DNA from: CAWELS01 sp964468205
GTDB lineage: Bacteria > Acidobacteriota > Terriglobia > Bryobacterales > Bryobacteraceae
Direction of reading: 5' to 3'
Assembly (NCBI GenBank): GCA_964468205.1
Contig: CAYXVG010000008.1
Span: 62,001 to 126,000, forward strand
DNA: 64,000 nucleotides
The notes beneath the pieces were generated by a model. That model was not told where the DNA came from, did not search any database, and worked only from the letters and a program-made list of their open reading frames with translations. Below are positions 8,232 to 16,277 of the stretch, one piece after another (position 1 is the stretch's first letter; each line of letters starts with the position of its first letter). The translations under genes were made by a program, and so were the position numbers.

Positions 8232-9533
8232 ATGAGTCTGCTCCGTGCCACCGTTGCATTGCTCGTGTTGGCGGGTTTCTCCCTGCCGGCGCTGGCCCAA
8301 GATCCTACCAGCGAAGATCCGAAGGATCGGATCAAGGCCGCAAAACAGATGGCCGACCAGGGCTCCTCAGCCATCCCGGTCCTAAGCACGCTTCTGAAGG
8401 ATCCAGAATACAAAGTGCGCCTGGAGGCGGTGAAATCCATCGTGAAGGTGGGCACCCAACACAGCCTGGATCCGCTAATTGAGGCGACCCAGGACGCCGA
8501 TGCCGAGATTCAGATGCGCGCCGTGGATGGCTTGGTCAACTTCTACATGCCCGGGTACGTGAAGGAGGGCATCAGCGGCGCATTCAAGAAGACAACGAGA
8601 AGCGTAAAGGGCCAGTTCACCGACGTGAACGACGCGGTAATTCCGTACGGCATGACTGTGCGCCCGGAGGTCATCGCGGCGATTGGCAAGATCGCTCGCG
8701 GCGGTTCCAACATGGATTCACGAGCAAATGCGGCGCGTGCGGTGGGGATTCTGCGCGGGCAGGCGGCAGTGCCGGATCTGCTTGAGGCGGTGAAGTCCAA
8801 GAACTCCGACGTGATTTACGAATCGCTTATCGCGCTGCAAAAGATCCGGGACAAGAGCGCCGCGGAGGGTATCACGTTTCTGCTCCGCGACCTTGACGAC
8901 GACGTGCAGATCGCCGCCATCGAAACCACGGGACTGCTCCAGTACCACGAAGCGCTACCCCAGCTTCAAGACGCGCTGAACGAGGCCCGAAACAAGGACG
9001 TGCGCCGGGCCGCTCTCACCGCTATCGCCATGTTGCCGGATGAGAGTAGCCGCGTCTATTACGCTCAGTACATCGTCGATAAGGATCCGTTGAGCCGGGC
9101 CGCTGCCGCGGAAGGCTATGGACGCCTGCGGAATCCAGCGGATCTCGAGATGCTGCAACGGTATTTCGACGCCGAGAAAAAGATGAACCCGCGGCTTTCG
9201 ATGGCCTTCGCACTCGTCTTGCTCGGCCGCACGAATCTGGGAGAGTTCACTCCTCTCCAGTACCTGATTAACGCATTAAACACCTCGTCCTACAAAGGCG
9301 TCGCAGAACCGTTTCTCGTGGAACTGGCCCGGGAAGAGCCCGTGCGGGAGGCGATCTATGAGGCTTTGCCCAGAGGCACGAAAGACGAGAGGATACACTT
9401 GGCGCGAGTTCTTGCGCGCAGCGGAGATGAGGCGAGCGTTCCCCACCTCGAGACGGTTTCCCGCGATCCGGACGCGGAGGTCGCCACGGAAGGATCAAGG
9501 GCTTTGCAGGCATTGCGGGCCCGGTTGGGGTGA
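8232..9533 (+). CDS. Secreted HEAT-repeat protein
   Basis: A 433-residue protein with a cleavable signal peptide (MSLLRATVALLVLAGFSLPALA) followed by about nine HEAT/armadillo-type helical repeats such as AIPVLSTLLKDPEYKVRLEAV, SLDPLIEATQDADAEIQMRAV and AVPDLLEAVKSKNSDVIYESL. These repeats normally serve as protein-protein interaction scaffolds; no catalytic motif is seen. Its partner is unknown. CATAAT at 8220-8225 ends six bases before the ATG and there is no Shine-Dalgarno, consistent with a leaderless transcript. A strong hairpin follows the stop codon. Confidence 0.85.
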   Translation: MSLLRATVALLVLAGFSLPALAQDPTSEDPKDRIKAAKQMADQGSSAIPVLSTLLKDPEYKVRLEAVKSIVKVGTQHSLDPLIEATQDADAEIQMRAVDGLVNFYMPGYVKEGISGAFKKTTRSVKGQFTDVNDAVIPYGMTVRPEVIAAIGKIARGGSNMDSRANAARAVGILRGQAAVPDLLEAVKSKNSDVIYESLIALQKIRDKSAAEGITFLLRDLDDDVQIAAIETTGLLQYHEALPQLQDALNEARNKDVRRAALTAIAMLPDESSRVYYAQYIVDKDPLSRAAAAEGYGRLRNPADLEMLQRYFDAEKKMNPRLSMAFALVLLGRTNLGEFTPLQYLINALNTSSYKGVAEPFLVELAREEPVREAIYEALPRGTKDERIHLARVLARSGDEASVPHLETVSRDPDAEVATEGSRALQALRARLG

Positions 9534-9546
9534 TCTGACGCGACAA

Positions 9547-9575
9547 GGGCCACGTATTCGAACAGTACGTGGCCC
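9547..9575. terminator. Bidirectional hairpin between convergent genes
   Basis: A perfect 10-bp stem (GGGCCACGTA/TACGTGGCCC) with a 9-nt loop sits between the HEAT-repeat gene and the convergent small gene at 9600. Neither side has a long T-run, but the position fits a shared terminator. Confidence 0.6.
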
Positions 9576-9599
9576 AAATCCAGTGTCTCGTTGAGGCGG

Positions 9600-9809
9600 C
9601 TAACTGCGTTTCTTCTGCTTTTGCTGCCCGACGCGAACCTTGGTGTGTAGTTTCTGTGCATCTTCGTGGGCAGCCCAGTCGTGGCGTTGAACCGCGTCCG
9701 CGAGATATGCGTTCACATCGGCTCCTTTTGGCAGCACCGCCTTGATTGTGGCGGAGTACTTGCCGTCGGGACTCTGGATCCGGTAACGCTTCACATTGGG
9801 TATTGCCAT
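9600..9809 (-). CDS. Small conserved-looking hypothetical protein
   Basis: A 69-residue protein starting MAIPNVKRYRIQSPDGKYSATIKAV, with a basic C-terminus (KVRVGQQKQKKRS). The ATG at 9809 is preceded by GAAGGTG at good spacing, so I prefer it to the upstream ATG at 9836, which would overlap the end of the next gene. No domain recognised; the N-terminal half reads as a small beta-rich domain. It lies 7 bases after the membrane-protein gene at 9817-10389, so the two are probably one transcript. Confidence 0.6.
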   Translation of the reverse strand: MAIPNVKRYRIQSPDGKYSATIKAVLPKGADVNAYLADAVQRHDWAAHEDAQKLHTKVRVGQQKQKKRS

Positions 9810-9816
9810 AACACCT

Positions 9817-10389
9817 TCAGTGTACCACGCCGCCATGATTCGGACGGCTCATGACGGCAGCGGATACAAGCAAAACGATGCACACTCCGAGCGTCAGCAA
9901 AACGACGCCGGAAGTGGTAGTGAGGGGCGCCACCAGCTCACGAACGGAACTCGGCGCCCAACTCCGGAAGACCCAGATCCCCAGCAGTACCAGCAGGCCG
10001 AATCGCAGTCGCGAGGCCGCTTCCTGGGTGGTATAATCCTTGGCCTCGAGTGCCACGGCGACGGCAGCAGCGAAAGCCGCAACCGAGAAGGACAAGGCAA
10101 ACGCAGACGCCACTATCGAGAGCGGAGGAACAATGGGGCCACCGTGCCAGAAGCCGGCATTGACAACCAAGATCCCGGCGGCGAGGGTCGAGCCGCCATA
10201 GCCCGCAGCGGCCGCCGACGCTCGCCACACTCGCCTTACAGGTAGCGACGCGCTGATCCACAGTACCGACACCAGCGAGCACGGCAGCAGTACGAACGCG
10301 TCCAGGTATTCGATACCCATTTTCCACGGGAGGAAGATACCGCCGAAGCCGGCCAGCAGCGCCAAGTTGACTTTGCTCGCTGTCGACAA
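9817..10389 (-). CDS. Multi-pass membrane protein of unknown function
   Basis: A 190-residue very hydrophobic protein with about five to six predicted membrane segments (NLALLAGFGGIFLPW, FVLLPCSLVSVLWISA, GGSTLAAGILVVNAG, IVASAFALSFSVAAFAAAVAVAL, FGLLVLLGIWVF, SGVVLLTLGVCIVLLVSAAVM). No family recognised. The start is a TTG at 10389 preceded by GAGGATGAG; no ATG exists in frame upstream. Hydrophobicity over the whole length supports it as a real gene. Confidence 0.55.
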   Translation of the reverse strand: MSTASKVNLALLAGFGGIFLPWKMGIEYLDAFVLLPCSLVSVLWISASLPVRRVWRASAAAAGYGGSTLAAGILVVNAGFWHGGPIVPPLSIVASAFALSFSVAAFAAAVAVALEAKDYTTQEAASRLRFGLLVLLGIWVFRSWAPSSVRELVAPLTTTSGVVLLTLGVCIVLLVSAAVMSRPNHGGVVH

Positions 10390-10483
10390 GTCTCATCCTC
10401 TCACTGCCGATGCCCGGAGGCCTCCGGAACACGTCCGCGTTGTCATGAGAATCATCCAACTTCGCCGAATCTACCTGACTCGA

Positions 10484-11563
10484 TCATCCGGGCATTGATT
10501 GCCCTAGTTCCGTCTCGACGGCATTGATCAACGCGCGGATATATCCGAAGATGTAGGCCTCGGCGGCCTTGGGTCCGGCCTCGCTGTCGAGACATTTCGG
10601 CACGTGATCGGGCACCACGATCCCATTGAATTGGACTTCCCCAAGGGCCTTAGCGATTGAGTACATGTTGAGATAGCCGCCATCGGGAAACGTTTCGTGA
10701 AAATCCGGCATGGGCGAGCTAACGTTGCGGAAGTGGACCTGGTAGATCTGGCCCCGGCCACCGAACTCGCGAATCGCTCCGGCGACGTCCTCGCCCTTCC
10801 CGTCGGGCCCCGTCATCTGTCCCCAGCATCCGGTACAGAACAACAACCCAGAATAGGGGCTGTTACCGGCAATCTCCATGGCCCGCCGAAAAGCGGCCCG
10901 GCTCTTGAAAAGCCGCGCGATTCCTAGATGGTCCACCGGAGGATCGTTCGGGTGCAGTTGCAGGCGCACTCCGGCTTCTTCGGCCACAGGAAGCGCCTTG
11001 CGAATGAAGTACTCGTAGTTCGCCCACATCTCGTCTTCCGGATACTCGCGGTCCACCACCGGCGGGCGAGCCAGGGCCTCCGCCAACTTGAAATCGCGCG
11101 TGTCGCAGCCACGGGTGGTGGTGCGTCCCGTAGAGTAAACGCCGCCTGTGTTCCAGGCGTACGTGGTGGTGTCGATTCCGGCCCGTCCAAGATCGCGCAG
11201 GAACCTCTGGAAGAAGGCGACTTCCTCATCGCGTTTGGGGCCGCCCAACGTGATTCCGGGTGAGCTGTACATGTCCGAAAGCATGATCTCAAACACGTGC
11301 AAGCCGGAGTCTTCGACCGTACGCTTGATGGCGACAAGTTCCTCGAAACTGCTCCGCGCCGCAGGAGTTCGAACTTCGAGATACTCGACGCCCATCTGCT
11401 TCAGATAGCGGAGATGGGCCGGCGTGAGTTGCTCGGGGCGCTGGTGGCTGACACCTAGCTTCATGCCGGCGCCCGTCCAGCGGTTACCCCGGGTGGAAGC
11501 GTAGGGTGACGCAGTCGCGGCAACGGCGGCAAGCGTCGAGAGAGCGAAGTGGCGACGGTTCAT
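10484..11563 (-). CDS. Tat-exported mannonate dehydratase-like TIM-barrel protein
   Basis: A 359-residue protein with a twin-arginine-type leader (NRRHFALSTLAAVAATASPYA). The body has the UxuA/xylose-isomerase-like TIM-barrel layout: VRLQLHPNDPP, a Cys at LLFCTGCWGQM, IYQVHFRNVSSP, DFHETFPDGGYLNM and VVPDHVP supply the His, Cys and Asp metal ligands typical of mannonate dehydratase, which converts D-mannonate to 2-keto-3-deoxygluconate. An exported member is unusual, so the substrate may differ. The ATG at 11563 follows GGGAGGAA at ideal spacing; the longer frame to 11620 lacks such a site. It is transcribed divergently from the glycoside hydrolase at 11620. Confidence 0.75.
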   Translation of the reverse strand: MNRRHFALSTLAAVAATASPYASTRGNRWTGAGMKLGVSHQRPEQLTPAHLRYLKQMGVEYLEVRTPAARSSFEELVAIKRTVEDSGLHVFEIMLSDMYSSPGITLGGPKRDEEVAFFQRFLRDLGRAGIDTTTYAWNTGGVYSTGRTTTRGCDTRDFKLAEALARPPVVDREYPEDEMWANYEYFIRKALPVAEEAGVRLQLHPNDPPVDHLGIARLFKSRAAFRRAMEIAGNSPYSGLLFCTGCWGQMTGPDGKGEDVAGAIREFGGRGQIYQVHFRNVSSPMPDFHETFPDGGYLNMYSIAKALGEVQFNGIVVPDHVPKCLDSEAGPKAAEAYIFGYIRALINAVETELGQSMPG

Positions 11564-11619
11564 TGTGTTCCTCCCTGCAATCTGGGCCACATCATATAAC
11601 CTATCGGGTGGAGCGAACA

Positions 11620-14600
11620 ATGCGATTCCTGGCGATCACGCTGACCTGCGCTGTGATTTTGACCGCGGCGGGACCGGACCCGGACCACTTATTGCGCCCA
11701 AAGGCGATCGCGAGCCGTACGCCGCCAGCCACCATCGATCAGCTCGCTGAACACTTCGCGGACCCGCCGTGGGAGTATCGGCCGGCGCCGCTTTGGGTGT
11801 GGAACGACGAACTCGCCTGGCCGCGTCTCGAGGAACAGCTCCGCCAGTACAAGGAGCAGGGCTTCGGCGGCGTCTTCGTGCATCCTCGCCCCGGGTTAAT
11901 CACGGAATTCATGGGGGAAGAGTGGTTCGACCTCTGGAAGAAATCCCTTGACCTGGGGAAACAACTCGGCCTGGGTGTACATATTTACGATGAAAACAGC
12001 TATCCGGCCGGCTTCTCGGGTGGACACGTTCCTGCTCTCGCTCCCGACACCGCGGGGAAGGTTGTCACCTTTTCCTGGCGCGACTCCATCAGCGGCGCCC
12101 CATGGACGGGGAGCGACACCGTTGCCATATACGCGGCCAAACGCGGCCCCGGAGACTCTGTCGCCTCCTTTCAGCGGCTGCGAGAGGGCGACCCGCTTCC
12201 CGCCGGATACGCTGCGCTTGTCACCCGGATTGAGAAAGTAGATCCCCGTGCCTGGACCGGCGGCTTCCCATACGTGGATCTGACCAATCCACGCACCACG
12301 GAGGTTTTCCTCGAAACCACCTACGAAGCTTACAAGGAGCGCTTCGGAGGGGAGTTCGGCAAGAACCTGATTTGGGCGTTCAGTGACGAGCCCGAACTCT
12401 CGAAGAAAGGTCCCGGCGCGCTGCCGCTGAATTTCCGCATCCTGGCCGAATTCAACCGCCGTTTCGGCTATGACCTGGCCGGACACCTACCGTCGCTTTT
12501 CTGGGATACGGGCGATTACAGGCGCGTGCGCTTCGACTACTGGGAGCTTCTCCATTCGCTGCTTACGGAGTCATTCTTCGAACCGATGTTCACCTGGTGT
12601 GACCGCAACAACCTTCAGTGGACGGGGCACTGGTGGGAACACAACTGGCCGTATCCGTGGCTCACTCCGTCCGACATGTCGTTCTACGCGTTCCAACACA
12701 TGCCTGGAATTGACGTGCTCGGCTTCCAATGCTTCGATCTCGACCGCACGGGCGTGCAGCCGCACATCCTTTTCACCATCAAGCAGGTGTCCTCCACCGC
12801 TAATCAACTCGGGCGCCCGCGCGTTCTGTCCGAGACTTACGGCGGCTACGGATGGCGCGCCACATTCGAGCAGTTCAAGCGGATGGGCGACTGGGAGATC
12901 GTACACGGGGTGAACCTGGTGAACCAGCACCTCTCCTACGTCACCACCCGGGGCGCGCGCAAGCGCGATTGGCCGCAATCCTTCAGCGACGCCGCCGCCT
13001 GGTGGCCGTACTACCGGAGCCATAATGACCATACCGCGCGGCTGAGTCTGGCAATGTCCGCGGGACGCCAGCGCAACCGCGTGCTTGTATTAAACCCGTC
13101 CACCAGCGGGTATCTGCTGGCCGGGCGGGCGATCGCGAACAACGCCGGACTCGAAGAGATGAAGACGGATCAGGGAGCGCTCGTGCAGTGGCTTGCCGAT
13201 CACCAGGTGGATTTCGACCTTGGCGACGAGTACCTGCTCGAATGGTTCGGCGGCGTGGAAGGCGGGCGGCTGAAAATCGGCGTTCAAGTTTACGACGTCG
13301 TTGTCTGGCCCCGGCACATGAAGAACGTACGCGCCGAGACGGCCGCGCTGATCGCGCGGTATGCCGCCGCCGGCGGCAAACTCGTCGCGCTGGGAAAACC
13401 GGCCACCTACGTTGGAGGGCGGCCGGACGATAGGGTACAAAGACTCACCGGCGACAACTGGATTGAGGTCTCGAGCCTCGGCGAAATGCTCGGCCAGATT
13501 CGCCGGCTCGCCCCGCCACGCGTTACTTTCGACCGGGAATTGCCCGCGGGGGTTGCTCTCGCCATCCGCGATCTGGATGATGGCGGCCGCCTGCTGCTAC
13601 TGAACAATGCGGGCCCGGAGACGGTGAGTGCCGTCGCGGTCACGGCCGGCGCCGCAGTCCGCCGCTGGGACACCACCACGGGACAGACCGCGTCCCACCC
13701 GGCCGCTAGCGCGTCCGGCGAAGTCAGATTCCCCGTGGAACTGCCGCCGGCCGGCTCCCTGGTATTCACCGTTCACGATAGCGGAGCGGTGACACCGACA
13801 ACCCCGAGATCGGAAACCATCACCGAGGTAGCGGCCGGCGATTGGCGGGTTCGCGCGGAGAAACCGAACGTTTTGGTAATCGATTTCTGTGATCTCACGC
13901 TCAATGGCGAAACTTATCGCGATGTCGTCGCCCCGCAAGCTTCCAAGCTCGCCTTCCGCGGGCATGGTTTCGCCGGCGATGTTTGGGACAGCGCCGTGCA
14001 ATACCGGAAGGATATCCTGGACCGCAACCGATTCGACGATGACTCCGGCTTCACCGCCACTTTCCGTTTCCAGGCCGCTCACGTGCCGGATGACCTGGCT
14101 CTCGCCGTTGAGGCGCCGGAGTATTACAGCATCTTCGTCAACGGACGCCCGGTCGATTTCTCCCAGGCTGAGCGCTGGTTGGATCCGCATCTCCGGCGCG
14201 CGCCCATTGCCGCACTGGTCCGCCGTGGCGAGAATGCCATCGCCGTGACCGGCAAACCCTTCGATGTACGGATGAATATCGACAGCGTCTACCTGCTGGG
14301 CGACTTCGCGTTGTGGCCCCGCAAGAAGGGTTTCGAGCTGACGGAATCCCGACCCCTCCGGTTCGGCCCATGGGTACAGCAGGGCCGCCCATTCGACGGC
14401 GCCACGGCGGTTTACTCTACGGCGATCAAGATTCCACACGCCGGACGGCTGCGAGTGCAACTTGGCCGCTGGTCGGGATCGGTCGCCGAGGTGCTGCTCG
14501 ACAAGAAGCGTGCCGCAGTTCTCGGGTGGCCGCCGTATGAGGCCGAGATTCCAGTCGCGCCAGGCCCTCACGAGTTAGCCATCCGCGTAGTGGGGACGCC

Positions 14601-14766
14601 GCGGAATGTCTTTGGTCCGTTCCATGATCCGCGGCCATGCTGCGATCGGGTCCTGTGGCCGGGCCATTGGTCGCTCTATGCACACATCGAGCCTCCCTCC
14701 GGTTCCGCCTATGAGTTGGCGGATTACGGGCTCATGGAGCCACCGGCACTCGAACTTGTACGGTAG
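11620..14766 (+). CDS. Large secreted glycoside hydrolase (GH106/GH2-like)
   Basis: A 1048-residue protein with a signal peptide (MRFLAITLTCAVILTAAG). The N-terminal half has a TIM-barrel signature seen in GH106-like enzymes: PAPLWVWNDELAW, GFGGVFVHPRPGLITEFM, HIYDENSYPAGFSGGHV, WAFSDEPELSKKG and TGHWWEHNWPYPW; acidic residues in these segments are the likely catalytic pair. The C-terminal third contains beta-sandwich domains resembling galactose-binding modules (VPDDLALAVEAPEYYSIFVNGRPVDF and AGRLRVQLGRWSGSVAEVLLDKK). It probably trims rhamnose-like or other residues from a polysaccharide in the periplasm or outside. The start at 11620 follows GGTGGAG; the frame upstream to 11506 is not needed. 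It heads a run of three hydrolase genes. Confidence 0.75.
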   Translation: MRFLAITLTCAVILTAAGPDPDHLLRPKAIASRTPPATIDQLAEHFADPPWEYRPAPLWVWNDELAWPRLEEQLRQYKEQGFGGVFVHPRPGLITEFMGEEWFDLWKKSLDLGKQLGLGVHIYDENSYPAGFSGGHVPALAPDTAGKVVTFSWRDSISGAPWTGSDTVAIYAAKRGPGDSVASFQRLREGDPLPAGYAALVTRIEKVDPRAWTGGFPYVDLTNPRTTEVFLETTYEAYKERFGGEFGKNLIWAFSDEPELSKKGPGALPLNFRILAEFNRRFGYDLAGHLPSLFWDTGDYRRVRFDYWELLHSLLTESFFEPMFTWCDRNNLQWTGHWWEHNWPYPWLTPSDMSFYAFQHMPGIDVLGFQCFDLDRTGVQPHILFTIKQVSSTANQLGRPRVLSETYGGYGWRATFEQFKRMGDWEIVHGVNLVNQHLSYVTTRGARKRDWPQSFSDAAAWWPYYRSHNDHTARLSLAMSAGRQRNRVLVLNPSTSGYLLAGRAIANNAGLEEMKTDQGALVQWLADHQVDFDLGDEYLLEWFGGVEGGRLKIGVQVYDVVVWPRHMKNVRAETAALIARYAAAGGKLVALGKPATYVGGRPDDRVQRLTGDNWIEVSSLGEMLGQIRRLAPPRVTFDRELPAGVALAIRDLDDGGRLLLLNNAGPETVSAVAVTAGAAVRRWDTTTGQTASHPAASASGEVRFPVELPPAGSLVFTVHDSGAVTPTTPRSETITEVAAGDWRVRAEKPNVLVIDFCDLTLNGETYRDVVAPQASKLAFRGHGFAGDVWDSAVQYRKDILDRNRFDDDSGFTATFRFQAAHVPDDLALAVEAPEYYSIFVNGRPVDFSQAERWLDPHLRRAPIAALVRRGENAIAVTGKPFDVRMNIDSVYLLGDFALWPRKKGFELTESRPLRFGPWVQQGRPFDGATAVYSTAIKIPHAGRLRVQLGRWSGSVAEVLLDKKRAAVLGWPPYEAEIPVAPGPHELAIRVVGTPRNVFGPFHDPRPCCDRVLWPGHWSLYAHIEPPSGSAYELADYGLMEPPALELVR

Positions 14767-14808
14767 AAGGATTTCCTTCGCGTCTATACCGCGTCGCATA
14801 ATAGGGAC

Positions 14809-16245
14809 ATGTTTGTCCGCTACCTTGCCCTCTTGGCGCTCTGTTTGACCGGTTACTCTCAGGTTGAGCGAACCGCACCAGAAATGCGGCGGGATCCACT
14901 CCAGGAGTTCGTACGCGTCAGCCCGCGGGATTCGCGGTACCTAGAACGCACAGACGGCACACCCTATATCCCGATTGGGCTCAACATGATCTCGCCATCG
15001 GGCGCCACGCGGGGTGATGAAGCGGCTGGATTGGCGGAATTCGAGTCCTGGATCCAGCAGCTTTCGGCGAATGGGGGCAACTATATTCGCGTCTGGCTGA
15101 GCAGTCCGTTCTGGGATGTTGAGCACGAGGAGAGCGGTATCTACGACGAAGAGAAGGCGCAGCGGATCGACCGGATGCTCGAGATGTGCCGGGAACGCGG
15201 GATTCGAGCCAAGCTTACGCTCGAGCACTTCCGCACCATCGGCGATGATGTCCCAAACAAGAAGAGTTGGAATGACAAGCCGCTCCATCACGCGGACAAT
15301 GGCGGGACCGCAACGAGCATTGCGGATTTCTTCGACGGAGAAGCTTCTCGGGCCTTGTTCCGGAAGAAGATCCGGTGGTTTGCGGACCGCTATGGCGACG
15401 ACCCGATCATCTACGGCTGGGAGCTATGGAACGAGGTCAACGCTGTTAGGGGCGGCGACTACATGGCCTGGACCGAGGTGATGCTCGGCGAGCTGCACCG
15501 CGCGTGGCCCCAGAACCTGTGCCTGCAGAGCCTCGGCAGCTTTGACCGCGAGGAGAAACGGGAAGTCTACCGCGAACATTCCACCATGGCCGGCAACGAT
15601 CTCGCCCAGGTGCATCGCTATCTGGACCTTGGCGCGAAGATGGAAATCTGTCACGGTCCAGTCGATGTTCTCGCCGCGGACGCTGTCCGCGAGTTACTGA
15701 GCTACCAGCCGGACCGGCCGGTGATCCTCGCCGAAGCCGGAGCTGTGGAGCCTGGTCACGCCGGTCCGTTCCGTTACTATGAGACCGACCAAGCCGGGAT
15801 CATTCTGCATGACGTGCTTTTCGCGCCATTCTTCGCCGGGTCCGCGGGCACGGGGCAGATCTGGCACTGGGATCAATATGTGGCGAAGAATGATTTGTGG
15901 CATCACTTCGGAAGATTCGCCGCCGTCGTGGAAGGGGTTGACCCGCCGGCGGAAGGCTTCAAGCCGGGCTTCGAGGAGCAAGGGCGTTTACGCGTCTACA
16001 CCCTCGACGGGAACAAGACAACTCTGATCTGGTGCCGGGACAGCAAGAACGATTGGCGGAGCGAGTTGGAGCGCGGAGAGGCGCCGGAGACGATCAGCGG
16101 CTTCGAGCTGAATCTCGGCGAAGCCGCTGGCGACGCCGGCGTATACGACCCGTGGCTGGGAAAGTGGAGCGAGGGCAAGGCGGTTGACGGACGGCTAAGG
16201 TTGCCAGACTTTTCGCGGTCGATCGTCGTGCGAATCCGGGAATAG
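14809..16245 (+). CDS. Secreted GH5-like cellulase-fold glycoside hydrolase
   Basis: A 478-residue protein with a signal peptide (about residues 1-17). It has a TIM-barrel clan-A arrangement: YIPIGLNM near the start, GWELWNEVN with the acid/base at E209, and PVILAEAGA with the nucleophile at E309. A small C-terminal beta domain (FELNLGEAAGDAGVYDPWLGKWSEG) follows. The substrate cannot be told from sequence. CATAAT at 14797-14802 ends exactly six bases before the ATG, suggesting an independent leaderless promoter in the 42-base gap after the upstream hydrolase. Confidence 0.82.
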   Translation: MFVRYLALLALCLTGYSQVERTAPEMRRDPLQEFVRVSPRDSRYLERTDGTPYIPIGLNMISPSGATRGDEAAGLAEFESWIQQLSANGGNYIRVWLSSPFWDVEHEESGIYDEEKAQRIDRMLEMCRERGIRAKLTLEHFRTIGDDVPNKKSWNDKPLHHADNGGTATSIADFFDGEASRALFRKKIRWFADRYGDDPIIYGWELWNEVNAVRGGDYMAWTEVMLGELHRAWPQNLCLQSLGSFDREEKREVYREHSTMAGNDLAQVHRYLDLGAKMEICHGPVDVLAADAVRELLSYQPDRPVILAEAGAVEPGHAGPFRYYETDQAGIILHDVLFAPFFAGSAGTGQIWHWDQYVAKNDLWHHFGRFAAVVEGVDPPAEGFKPGFEEQGRLRVYTLDGNKTTLIWCRDSKNDWRSELERGEAPETISGFELNLGEAAGDAGVYDPWLGKWSEGKAVDGRLRLPDFSRSIVVRIRE

Positions 16246-16277
16246 AAGCGAACCGGGGGACGAAAGGAATTACGAGA